DNA of 25,123 bases, taken from assembly GCA_002407935.1 (NCBI GenBank), contig DHPU01000047.1, positions 1 to 25,123 on the forward strand. Reading direction: 5' to 3'. The position numbers and the translations under genes were made by a program. This stretch comes from Peptococcaceae bacterium UBA5356. GTDB lineage: Bacteria > Bacillota > Peptococcia > DRI-13 > DTU073. Below the pieces are notes generated by a model. The model saw nothing but the letters and a program-made list of their open reading frames with translations. It did not search any database and was not told the DNA's origin. This document shows positions 1 through 6,994 of the stretch, piece by piece. Every line of letters begins with the position of its first letter. Positions within the stretch are counted from its first letter, which is position 1.

Positions 1-314
1 TATTTTGCCCATTTGGTGTTTTCGATGGGCACCCCGTTGACATGGGTAATACGCCGAATGTAGGTTTCATTCATCGTCCAACAACTTTTTAACGTTTTTT
101 CTATTACTTCATCGTCCGTATAACGCGGGTCATTATAAATCCAAAAAGTACCTGTTCCTCCCATCCCATTAGCATGCAAAAATTCTAGGGTATATTCAGC
201 TATTTTATATTGCGAATAGACATCCTCGTACCCCGGCACTACACCCCAAACCCCTGCCGTTCCTGTCATTGTCAAAATAAAGGCAAGCAGTAATAATGTT
301 GCGATTTTTCTCAT
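1..314 (-). CDS. Secreted protein of unknown function, 3' end outside window
   Basis: An open frame starts at ATG 314 and runs off the left edge, so only about 104 N-terminal residues are visible. The start follows a strong Shine-Dalgarno stretch (GGGAGGGG). The first 25 or so residues form a typical Sec signal peptide: MRK, then a hydrophobic core (ATLLLLAFILTM), then small residues. The mature part begins near VVPGYEDVYSQYKIAEYTLE and includes a Gly-rich stretch (HANGMGGTGTFWIYND). I recognise no family. It lies 60 bases downstream of csm6 on the same strand and could share its transcript, but nothing links it to CRISPR function. Exported location is well supported by the signal peptide; any role is unknown. 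Confidence 0.7.
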   Translation of the reverse strand, partial: MRKIATLLLLAFILTMTGTAGVWGVVPGYEDVYSQYKIAEYTLEFLHANGMGGTGTFWIYNDPRYTDDEVIEKTLKSCWTMNETYIRRITHVNGVPIENTKWAK

Positions 315-374
315 TACCCAATCCCCTCCCATTTAATCCTATGGCCTAATAATATCCAGCAATTTTCACCATAT

Positions 375-1682
375 TTATAGCATTTCTTCCAAAAGACTAT
401 TTGTCTCATCATAAAAAGTAAATATTTCTTTTTTACATTCCCTAGGGAATAGGGCTAAAAGTAATTGCTTTATTTTATTCAGTATTTGAGTACTATTAAG
501 ACCACAAGAAGCTTCAATATTTTTTTCGTCAAGAGCATAGATAGAATGAGCAGATGGATTACGCTCAGCCTGATTTAATTTTTCGCATTGATTGAAGAAG
601 ACCGCATCATCAATTAATTGCGAGTTTTGGGTTTTATAATAATCAATAATGCCATTTAATAGCCAAATACTTATCGGACTTATTTCATATAACTCCTTGG
701 AGAAGAATTTTTTCATATGCGTAGTTAAGGATTGATCGTATTGATAAAGGAGATCCTTAAGGACCCCTTGTTTATTACAGAATTTTTTTAAGTCAAACCC
801 GGTTTTCTTGAGTAAATATTCTTTTTGCAGTTCCACGATAAGTGGGTTTAAACGCAGAACAAAATCTGTGTATTTATGTGTCTTTTGAAGGTTTTGCAGA
901 ATAAGATAAGCTTCGGTGAGATGCCGGCATCTGCCTTTTTCTATAGGATAGAGCTTAAATCCGTCTAAAGTTTCTTTAGGGACAGGATGCTCATTAAGGT
1001 TTTGACGGTCGATTAAATGATTCAGCAGTGTAATGATGTTAGAGCCGAATCCGTAATCCTTCACAATTTTTTTAGCAGCGGTATAATTATAGCTTTTAAG
1101 AAAAGAAATTATTTGTTCCCTGGCCAGTGCCCGCCGCAAGCCGAAAATTTGCGGCTCTACACAACGATTAGGGCTTGTTGGATTGTTGTCTTCGTTTAGT
1201 TCTAATTCACAATCAACATCATAGTTTTTGTGAAACGCCGTATCAGATTTATTAGCGGCGTTTGCCGGCGTTTTTACTTGTACTGCCAGCGTATTATATT
1301 TAGGATTTGTTGCGAGCAAACAAAGAGTCGTTTGCATTTGAGGGGTACCGGAAGAGATATTCAGTAAGATTCTGGCTTGTGAGTTTTCGTTCGCAATTCT
1401 GTCCAGTTCCGTGCGGAAGATGGCTTCAAAGGCATCAAAGTCTGAAACATCTCGGATGCTGGTATAGATATATTCTTTTTTAATTGCACAGCTATAATCC
1501 TTATTGAACTTATCAATCGCTTTAGTGTAACGCTTATCTTTTTTTTCCGTTTCTTCAGCTTCATGAGAAAGAATAATGAAAACCTTTTCCGGTCTGTAAT
1601 GCCGGATAATGTGCAGCATCGAGCCATCATGCATTGTTCGAACCGGATCCGTGCTACCAACACAAGTGAATAAAACATCCAT
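375..1682 (-). CDS. csm6: Csm6, CARF-HEPN ribonuclease activated by cyclic oligoadenylate
   Basis: Ancillary RNase of type III-A CRISPR systems. Cyclic oligoadenylate made by Cas10 binds the N-terminal CARF domain and switches on the C-terminal HEPN RNase, which degrades RNA non-specifically in the cytoplasm. About 435 aa, usual for Csm6. The CARF part has a Rossmann-like start (DVLFTCVGSTDPVR, residues 2-15) and the ligand-loop motif NISSGTPQM near residues 108-116. The HEPN motif R-x4-H is RNPSAH, Arg374 and His379. I chose ATG 1682 because the AGG of AAAGTAGG sits 8 bases before it; ATG 1688, two codons upstream, is too close to that site. It is the only cas gene on the far side of the array, and its promoter is not obvious. 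Family call is confident; the ring size of the activator cannot be told from sequence. Confidence 0.92.
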   Translation of the reverse strand: MDVLFTCVGSTDPVRTMHDGSMLHIIRHYRPEKVFIILSHEAEETEKKDKRYTKAIDKFNKDYSCAIKKEYIYTSIRDVSDFDAFEAIFRTELDRIANENSQARILLNISSGTPQMQTTLCLLATNPKYNTLAVQVKTPANAANKSDTAFHKNYDVDCELELNEDNNPTSPNRCVEPQIFGLRRALAREQIISFLKSYNYTAAKKIVKDYGFGSNIITLLNHLIDRQNLNEHPVPKETLDGFKLYPIEKGRCRHLTEAYLILQNLQKTHKYTDFVLRLNPLIVELQKEYLLKKTGFDLKKFCNKQGVLKDLLYQYDQSLTTHMKKFFSKELYEISPISIWLLNGIIDYYKTQNSQLIDDAVFFNQCEKLNQAERNPSAHSIYALDEKNIEASCGLNSTQILNKIKQLLLALFPRECKKEIFTFYDETNSLLEEML

Positions 1683-1708
1683 AAACATAACCTACTTTCT
1701 TTTAGATT

Positions 1709-1731
1709 AAAAGTGCGTGTAACGCACTTTT
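1709..1731. terminator. Perfect hairpin between array and csm6, likely terminator
   Basis: AAAAGTGCGT and ACGCACTTTT form a perfect 10-bp stem with a 3-nt loop. Read on the plus strand it is followed by a T6 run overlapping the arm; read on the minus strand, the direction of the array and csm6, the stem ends in TTTT then AATCT, a weaker U-tract. It sits 27 bases before the csm6 start and its outer arm merges into the degenerate last repeat. It may end the pre-crRNA, attenuate csm6, or be an operator palindrome. Confidence 0.55.
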
Positions 1732-2674
1732 TTGTCCCCGAATGGGGGTGAATTGTAATTTAGCTATCAGAACATCAAATGGGGCATATATGGTTACCGT
1801 CCCCGCGTGGGGGTGAATTGCAATAGAAAAGTTTGGAATCCTTGCATTAGATACAAAGTTACCGTCCCCGCGTGGGGGTGAATTGCAATGTGGAAAGTTT
1901 AGAAGATGCTCTGCGGGTTGTGTTACCGTCCCCGCGTGGGGGTGAATTGCAATTTGCGTAAGGAGTCAAGGTGACTTTGGTAGCGTGTTACCGTCCCCGC
2001 GTGGGGGTGAATTGCAATTAACAGATGACAGTACCAATTTTTCCGATCTCAGACGTTACCGTCCCCGCGTGGGGGTGAATTGCAATAGCTATAAAAATGG
2101 ATGCAGTAGTGATAATAGGAGTTACCGTCCCCGCGTGGGGGTGAATTGCAATATATGGTAACGAGGGCGAAAAGATCCTTATAACAGTTACCGTCCCCGC
2201 GTGGGGGTGAATTGCAATTATGATAGTTTGTTTGTATCTTCGGATACATTGTTACCGTCCCCGCGTGGGGGTGAATTGCAATTGATATACCTAAAGCTAA
2301 AAGTTGGCAGGATTATGTTACCGTCCCCGCGTGGGGGTGAATTGCAATGGTAATACAGACGGATGGGAAGGGCATGAAGAAGTTACCGTCCCCGCGTGGG
2401 GGTGAATTGCAATACCAGTCCGGCGTGATCCACAGCGTGGCGTGGAAGTTACCGTCCCCGCGTGGGGGTGAATTGCAATAAGATATTGAAATAAAAAGAG
2501 CATACATTAAAGTTACCGTCCCCGCGTGGGGGTGAATTGCAATTTAAGTTTTTGCTTACTATTTTTTGTCAAGCTTGTTACCGTCCCCGCGTGGGGGTGA
2601 ATTGCAATACTTATACTATGCAGGTCGAACAGTGGCATTTTTGTTACCGTCCCCGCGTGGGGGTGAATTGCAAT
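1728..2674 (-). CRISPR. CRISPR array, 15 repeats and 14 spacers, type III-A
   Basis: Fourteen 32-bp repeats appear identical by eye (1793, 1858, 1922, 1987, 2055, 2121, 2187, 2251, 2317, 2382, 2448, 2512, 2577 and 2643, each plus 31). A fifteenth at 1728-1759 is degenerate, marking the leader-distal end. The 14 spacers are all different and 32-36 bp long. On the minus strand the repeat starts ATTGCAATTC, holds a CCCC/GGGG hairpin, and ends in exactly eight bases, ACGGTAAC, after the stem. That is the expected crRNA 5' tag after Cas6 cleavage and is close to known type III-A tags such as ACGGAAAC, which fixes the orientation. No spacer matched another part of this window by eye. Confidence 0.97.
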
Positions 2675-2850
2675 GGTGCACTGTTTGCGTGTACTATTTA
2701 TGCCTTTTTTTAAGGTAAAAATGCGAAAGTGGGAAAAACCTGATGATTCAACTAAAAATAGTAGTTTAAATAGCGGTAATCGACCGCGCGACAATCGGTG
2801 CGAATGTCCTAAAGAAATGATGTTTACTTATGTTTCGCACTGCGAAAATA
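2675..2850 (-). promoter_or_regulatory. CRISPR leader
   Basis: This 176-bp gene-free stretch lies between the cas6 stop and the first (leader-proximal) repeat. It is AT-rich next to the array. A possible -10 (CATAAA on the minus strand, 2702-2697) would start transcription some 15 bases before the first repeat; the -35 is not convincing. It also holds two short palindromes: GCGGT/ACCGC at 2773-2787 and TTTCGC/GCGAAA at 2833-2847. No terminator separates cas6 from the array, so read-through from the cas operon is possible. Confidence 0.6.
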
Positions 2851-3672
2851 CTACGTTACTTCTACACCGCCCATGCCTAAGGCGGTTTTGATACCTACTC
2901 CGGTGTAACGCAAAGCCCCCATAAGCATACCGAATAACCTTATCATTGGCTCCGGTCCCCGAATCGACAATGTCACACTGCCTAAAAAGGATTGAATTCG
3001 GGTATCTTTGAGATAGTAACGTGTACTATGGAGCTTGTAGTTGGTAATCATTGTGTTTTCCACGAGCTGAGCCAAGGCTTCCCGGTCTTCTACCGTTACC
3101 TCCAGCCCCAATCGGTTGAATTTTGCTGCGGCACTTTGCAGAATAAGTTCCGGCGTGGGGAATATCGCATATTGGTTATGTGACTTAAATGTGGCAGGAG
3201 AGACAAAGTGTAGGGTAAATTTATTGGCATATTGGGGTGAAGTAAACCAACGATCAAAAAGTTCATTCCGAGGTATTTCCATTATTTGAACATCCTTGAC
3301 CAAAAGTATACGGTTATGTTTGGTGAGAGTATATTGTTCGGTCTTTTGGAGAAAGGGCAACATATATTCAATAGCCTCTGGTGTTAAAAGGTTCACCGTA
3401 TGGACGGCAGTATGGGTCTGTTCTGCGGATGCGGTAAGTGTCTGCACCCCTGTGTTTGCTTTTAATACTTGTCGCTGCAGGCGATTGATGGTGAGAAACT
3501 GACTAACACTGTGTGAGTTATGCAGGTAATCAGCGGCTGCGGGGTCAAGCAGCTCCATCCACGCACCGTAAATATTGTACGCAAAATCCTGGCTAATCTT
3601 CGCCGTTCCCGGCGTGGGTTCTGTTGAAGCTGGCGGCAATATTTCCAGCTGCATTTTTACTTGAGTAATCAT
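2851..3672 (-). CDS. cas6: Cas6, CRISPR repeat endoribonuclease
   Basis: Cuts the pre-crRNA within each repeat to leave an 8-nt 5' tag, supplying crRNA to the Csm complex. 273 aa, normal for Cas6. It shows the second-ferredoxin-fold signature FVSPATFKS, followed by the Pro-containing AIFPTPELIL, and ends with the Gly-rich loop GVGIKTALGMGGVEV (residues 258-272) typical of RAMP proteins. Histidines in LHNSHSVSQF (His51, His54) are candidates for the catalytic base, but I cannot choose between them. The start ATG overlaps the csm5 stop by 4 bases (ATGA), so the two are translationally coupled. It is the last gene before the leader and array. The repeat hairpin with 8 bases 3' of the stem fits this enzyme's cleavage mode. 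Confidence 0.93.
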   Translation of the reverse strand: MITQVKMQLEILPPASTEPTPGTAKISQDFAYNIYGAWMELLDPAAADYLHNSHSVSQFLTINRLQRQVLKANTGVQTLTASAEQTHTAVHTVNLLTPEAIEYMLPFLQKTEQYTLTKHNRILLVKDVQIMEIPRNELFDRWFTSPQYANKFTLHFVSPATFKSHNQYAIFPTPELILQSAAAKFNRLGLEVTVEDREALAQLVENTMITNYKLHSTRYYLKDTRIQSFLGSVTLSIRGPEPMIRLFGMLMGALRYTGVGIKTALGMGGVEVT

Positions 3673-4796
3673 TTTAAACTGACCTCACATCTACCCATCA
3701 GATAAATTTTATTGTCGTAACGGGTACATTTTAGCATATGCGGACTTACTCCCTGCTCCGTATCTTGATCGTGAAAATGCTTAGGAAACTGCCTTTGCAA
3801 CAGGTGGGAGGAAAAAGATACCCCCCTTTCTTTGAACATTGGATAAATAATAGTTTTGGAAACAAAGCCCGTGCCGCCGCCTAAGAATAGTTCGTATCCG
3901 TTGCTCTCAGTCTTGTCCAAGGTTGAAGGAGGCGTAAATTTACTAAGAAAATATTTGTTCTGCAATGTATAAAAAGTACGGATAGCCTGTAGAATCGCCT
4001 CTGTATTAAGCCCTGCCGTTTTTAATATTTGTGTATCAAGTGTAAAAGAAAACTCGGCGACTGTACCCGGCTTTAAACATTCCCTAGCAATATTATTTTT
4101 TTTCGATTGTCCGTTGACGTTATAATCAATTTTAGCACAGACCGTCAAGGTGTTGTGGCTAAGTGGTTTGCTATCACTGATTTGGATGCCCTTCATAAGA
4201 GAATTAACAGCATTATTTTGAGGTACCGATTTATTGTCTTTGTCCCGCAGATTCAGGGTGTGCAAATATTCCGATTCAAGATTTTTCGTTTCCTGGCTGA
4301 AGATGTTTCTGGTATATCTCTGCCGAATTAATTCAGCAAAAGCCGCATAAAGACTATCGTGATTTTTATTGGTCATCAGCAGAGCAAGCAAAGCTGTACG
4401 CAAAGCCCCTTTGACACTGCTGCCCGGTAGATATGGCCGGTTACAAGGATCCTTGGTAAAAAATTGGATCCCGGTGAGGTTGGTTGCTGTGGCCGTGTCC
4501 ATCGCGTTTCCCGCATGGACGGCGTATGCCTGTAGCGAAGCTATTTCATCCTCAGTGGTTCTTTGACTGGTTAACCAAACATATAAGTCTTTTTGATTGC
4601 CCAAGATAAAATCTTCATAGGCGTTTAAGAGCTTTTTTCGTTCGAGCAGATTAAAAAGTTTATGCGGCTCCGGAAAGATAATCAGCCTTTTCTGCGGAAT
4701 AAAAAGATATTCTTTTTTGGTCAGGCTTTCCCCGGAACCGATAAAAAGAGGGGAAAGAGTATGCAACTGTAAGGTGTACTGTTCTAAATAACTCAT
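3669..4796 (-). CDS. csm5: Csm5, type III-A RAMP subunit at crRNA 3' end
   Basis: Caps the Csm effector complex at the 3' side of the crRNA and helps recruit host nucleases that trim it. With the start at ATG 4796 the protein is 375 aa (MSYLEQYTLQLH...), a usual length. This start overlaps the csm4 stop (ATGA) and follows a GGGGGTG ribosome site; a longer frame reaching 4856 would add 20 residues of csm4-overlapping sequence and is unlikely. Domain signs: the RAMP opening LHTLSPLFIGSGES, the Gly-rich PYLPGSSVKGALRTALL (about residues 121-137), and the late Gly loop LFLGGGTGFVSKT. Order csm4-csm5-cas6 fits. Identity is well supported by motif and position. Confidence 0.93.
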   Translation of the reverse strand: MSYLEQYTLQLHTLSPLFIGSGESLTKKEYLFIPQKRLIIFPEPHKLFNLLERKKLLNAYEDFILGNQKDLYVWLTSQRTTEDEIASLQAYAVHAGNAMDTATATNLTGIQFFTKDPCNRPYLPGSSVKGALRTALLALLMTNKNHDSLYAAFAELIRQRYTRNIFSQETKNLESEYLHTLNLRDKDNKSVPQNNAVNSLMKGIQISDSKPLSHNTLTVCAKIDYNVNGQSKKNNIARECLKPGTVAEFSFTLDTQILKTAGLNTEAILQAIRTFYTLQNKYFLSKFTPPSTLDKTESNGYELFLGGGTGFVSKTIIYPMFKERGVSFSSHLLQRQFPKHFHDQDTEQGVSPHMLKCTRYDNKIYLMGRCEVSLK

Positions 4797-5773
4797 GAAG
4801 GCACCCCCATAAATAAAGGCTTTAAGTAACGATAAACAGGATGCTGACCGCCACAAGACAAATCATAAATCGCTCCATGATAAGTCTTCGTAAAACAGGA
4901 GCCCGGAGCAAAAGCAAATAGGCTTTTTTTCTTTAGAGGGGCATTAAGAGGAACGTTTGACTGGACATAGCCGCCCCTGCGGCAAAGCAAAAAGCGCGCC
5001 CCCGGAATAATGCCGCTAAGTTCATCCTTTTCAGGCAATGACGTGTTCAGCGTCATATATGCTGCGGAATTTTGCTCTTTTAAAAGTGCCTCAAGCATCT
5101 GTAAAGAGGGATTAGCTGTTTCCGCCAAAGCGAGAGCATTATCAAGGTTAAACCGACCAAAACCGACATTTCTTTTGCCGCCGATGCCGCTGCTCGCTAA
5201 GCTTTGCAGCAAGCCATCAAGCCGCTGTTTTATCTCATTATTTGCGCAACCGGCAATTAGATATAAGCCACAGTCATCATTAAAGACCACGCCCCCAATA
5301 AAATATGGTTGAGTTTCTTCTTGCCCGGTAATGGCTACACACTGACGCTGCTCATAAAAGAAAAGATCCTGCAAAAGAGCAGTAGCTTTATGGACATCAA
5401 AAGGAACAGTTTCCGAGGCAGAGATGTAGTTTTTAAACAGGGAAAGCGGCAATAGACTCAACTTTTTGTATAGTTTCCGTTCCCGGGGATCGGTTTGAGC
5501 ATGCGCCTTTTGCTGCCAAATCGGTTTAGGCAGAAAAAGCTCATCTCGGCGAAACGGAAAAGCATCGGAAAGAACAGCTTGTCCGTTTTGAAATACCGTA
5601 TAGACTTGTTGCAGCAATTTTTCTCCGCCGTTATTTAACGCTTCAATACACAAAGCGGAAAACAAGGTGTCCGAATGAATGGTATATTCGGCAGAAGCAA
5701 GGTTGTCCTGCCCGGAGTCGTTGCCAATATGCAAGGTAGAGGTAAACCTTAATTTATACAGATAATAGTGCAC
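4793..5773 (-). CDS. csm4: Csm4, RAMP subunit gripping the crRNA 5' tag
   Basis: Binds the 5' tag of the crRNA and anchors Cas10 at the base of the type III-A complex. 326 aa, near the family norm. The N-terminal RAMP ferredoxin fold opens with YLYKLRFTSTLHIG and has the conserved IHSDTLFSALCIEAL (about residues 32-46). The Gly-rich loop SSGIGGKRNVGFGRF is at about 194-208. It ends YRYLKPLFMGVPS. The start is GTG at 5773, overlapping the csm3 stop by 20 bases; no better start with a ribosome site is visible, so translation probably depends on csm3. Confidence 0.92.
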   Translation of the reverse strand: MHYYLYKLRFTSTLHIGNDSGQDNLASAEYTIHSDTLFSALCIEALNNGGEKLLQQVYTVFQNGQAVLSDAFPFRRDELFLPKPIWQQKAHAQTDPRERKLYKKLSLLPLSLFKNYISASETVPFDVHKATALLQDLFFYEQRQCVAITGQEETQPYFIGGVVFNDDCGLYLIAGCANNEIKQRLDGLLQSLASSGIGGKRNVGFGRFNLDNALALAETANPSLQMLEALLKEQNSAAYMTLNTSLPEKDELSGIIPGARFLLCRRGGYVQSNVPLNAPLKKKSLFAFAPGSCFTKTYHGAIYDLSCGGQHPVYRYLKPLFMGVPS

Positions 5774-6431
5774 CGTTTTCCACTTCCTTTAGAATAGAAC
5801 TGAGCTTTTCTACTTTATCGGCTTCTATACAATTGCCTATCGCTGTAATCGTAAAGTCGCTGAAAGCAACTTTTCCGTAACCCCTCGTTCCGTGCCCGCC
5901 CAGATAATCCATTTGCAGTAGTTTCAGCCCTTCGGCCAGGTTTTGCAAATCGGCTGTAATTTCGTCATCCTTTACAATATCGTAGATTACATTAAAACCA
6001 AATACCGTACCTCTGATGACTCTTTCAATCTGGCGCGGCATGGCGACAGCCGTGAGACGTTGAATGGTGTTTTCAAATTTTACTTCCGTATAGCCAATTT
6101 CCCGCAATTCCTCTGCATTAAGGATAAAGCAATCGGCAAATTGCAGGCGGGTTGGCACTGCCGCTTTGTTTTGGGGTGTTCCGAACAGTCTGGCGACGAT
6201 TTCCGGATCATCATCATGATGATTAAGCACATAAGTATTACTTAAATTACGAGCCATGAGTGTTCTTAATTTTCCCTTAATACTGGTCCCCGGGAGAATC
6301 GGCAGTTGTGTTTTCATATCCCGTACAACGGGAGAATCAACCGCACCAATCGGGGAATAAACACTTGAGCCGCCAATATGCAATCCCGTAAGGACATGCA
6401 TCTTTGCCGTTATTTTTAATTTACCGTACAT
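5754..6431 (-). CDS. csm3: Csm3, backbone subunit and target-RNA nuclease
   Basis: Several copies of Csm3 line the crRNA and cut the bound target RNA at 6-nt steps. 225 aa, typical. The catalytic aspartate loop is present: IGAVDSPVVRD with Asp32, matching the known Asp33 of studied Csm3 proteins, so target cleavage should be intact. The RAMP Gly-rich segment LPGTSIKGKLRTLM is at about residues 46-59 and a second glycine loop, LGGHGTRGYGKVAF, lies near the end. The start ATG at 6431 follows a strong GAGGAGG site, in keeping with a subunit needed in many copies. It is 23 bases downstream of csm2. Identity is near certain. Confidence 0.95.
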   Translation of the reverse strand: MYGKLKITAKMHVLTGLHIGGSSVYSPIGAVDSPVVRDMKTQLPILPGTSIKGKLRTLMARNLSNTYVLNHHDDDPEIVARLFGTPQNKAAVPTRLQFADCFILNAEELREIGYTEVKFENTIQRLTAVAMPRQIERVIRGTVFGFNVIYDIVKDDEITADLQNLAEGLKLLQMDYLGGHGTRGYGKVAFSDFTITAIGNCIEADKVEKLSSILKEVENGALLSV

Positions 6432-6454
6432 CTTTTTCCTCCTCTTCCCACCAG

Positions 6455-6994
6455 TTATAGTCCATCTCCGCCATAAAAACGGTGATAAGCTACAAGAGCT
6501 TCCATATATCGGGCATACCGAATAAAACGTTTTCTGCTGTTACCTATGAAATCAAGTGCGTCAATAATCCCCGTGATATCGGAAAAACGTTTGACGTCCG
6601 ATTCCCGACCTGATTCGTAAACAAGCCTGATTTTCGTATAACGGATTCTTTCCGCAGTTTGGGCGGAGAAATCACCGTTAGAAAAAATCACCTCATTGTA
6701 AATCTCGTTGATCATCGCTAAGATATTGCGTATTTTTGAAGTTGACATTTTGCCAAAGTTTAATTTTGCCGGGTTACGTCTGTCTGGGCTGCCTACCAGC
6801 TTGATTTTTTGTTCGGCGATAGCGACATAGTCTGCATCTTCCCGGAAGAATTCCGGAGGTTCTTTGGTTACTGTAGTACCACCGGACAAAGGTTCTTTTC
6901 GTGGGATTTTGTTATTGCTGTTCTTGTGAGTCGGGGGAGTCAAGCCCCAGCTCTTTCCAAAATCAGCGAAATTATTGAATGACTGTTTGCTCAT
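6455..6994 (-). CDS. csm2: Csm2, small subunit of the type III-A complex
   Basis: The small alpha-helical subunit that lines the target-RNA side of the complex. The C-terminal two thirds is clearly Csm2: KMSTSKIRNILAMINEIYNE, then TKIRLVYESGRES, and the closing YARYMEALVAYHRFYGG. At 179 aa it is longer than the usual roughly 110-150. The extra length is an N-terminal, Asn/Pro/Lys-rich, probably disordered stretch of about 50 residues (for example THKNSNNKIPRKEPLSGG). The start ATG overlaps the cas10 stop by 4 bases (ATGA), which fixes it. Identity is firm; the role of the N-terminal extension is unknown. Confidence 0.92.
   Translation of the reverse strand: MSKQSFNNFADFGKSWGLTPPTHKNSNNKIPRKEPLSGGTTVTKEPPEFFREDADYVAIAEQKIKLVGSPDRRNPAKLNFGKMSTSKIRNILAMINEIYNEVIFSNGDFSAQTAERIRYTKIRLVYESGRESDVKRFSDITGIIDALDFIGNSRKRFIRYARYMEALVAYHRFYGGDGL

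Noticed and set aside
2049..2794. Minus-strand open frames across the CRISPR array with repeated CNSPPRGDGN or AIHPHAGTVT strings
   Set aside because: They are translations of the 32-bp repeats; repeat plus spacer is often a multiple of three, which keeps the frame open.
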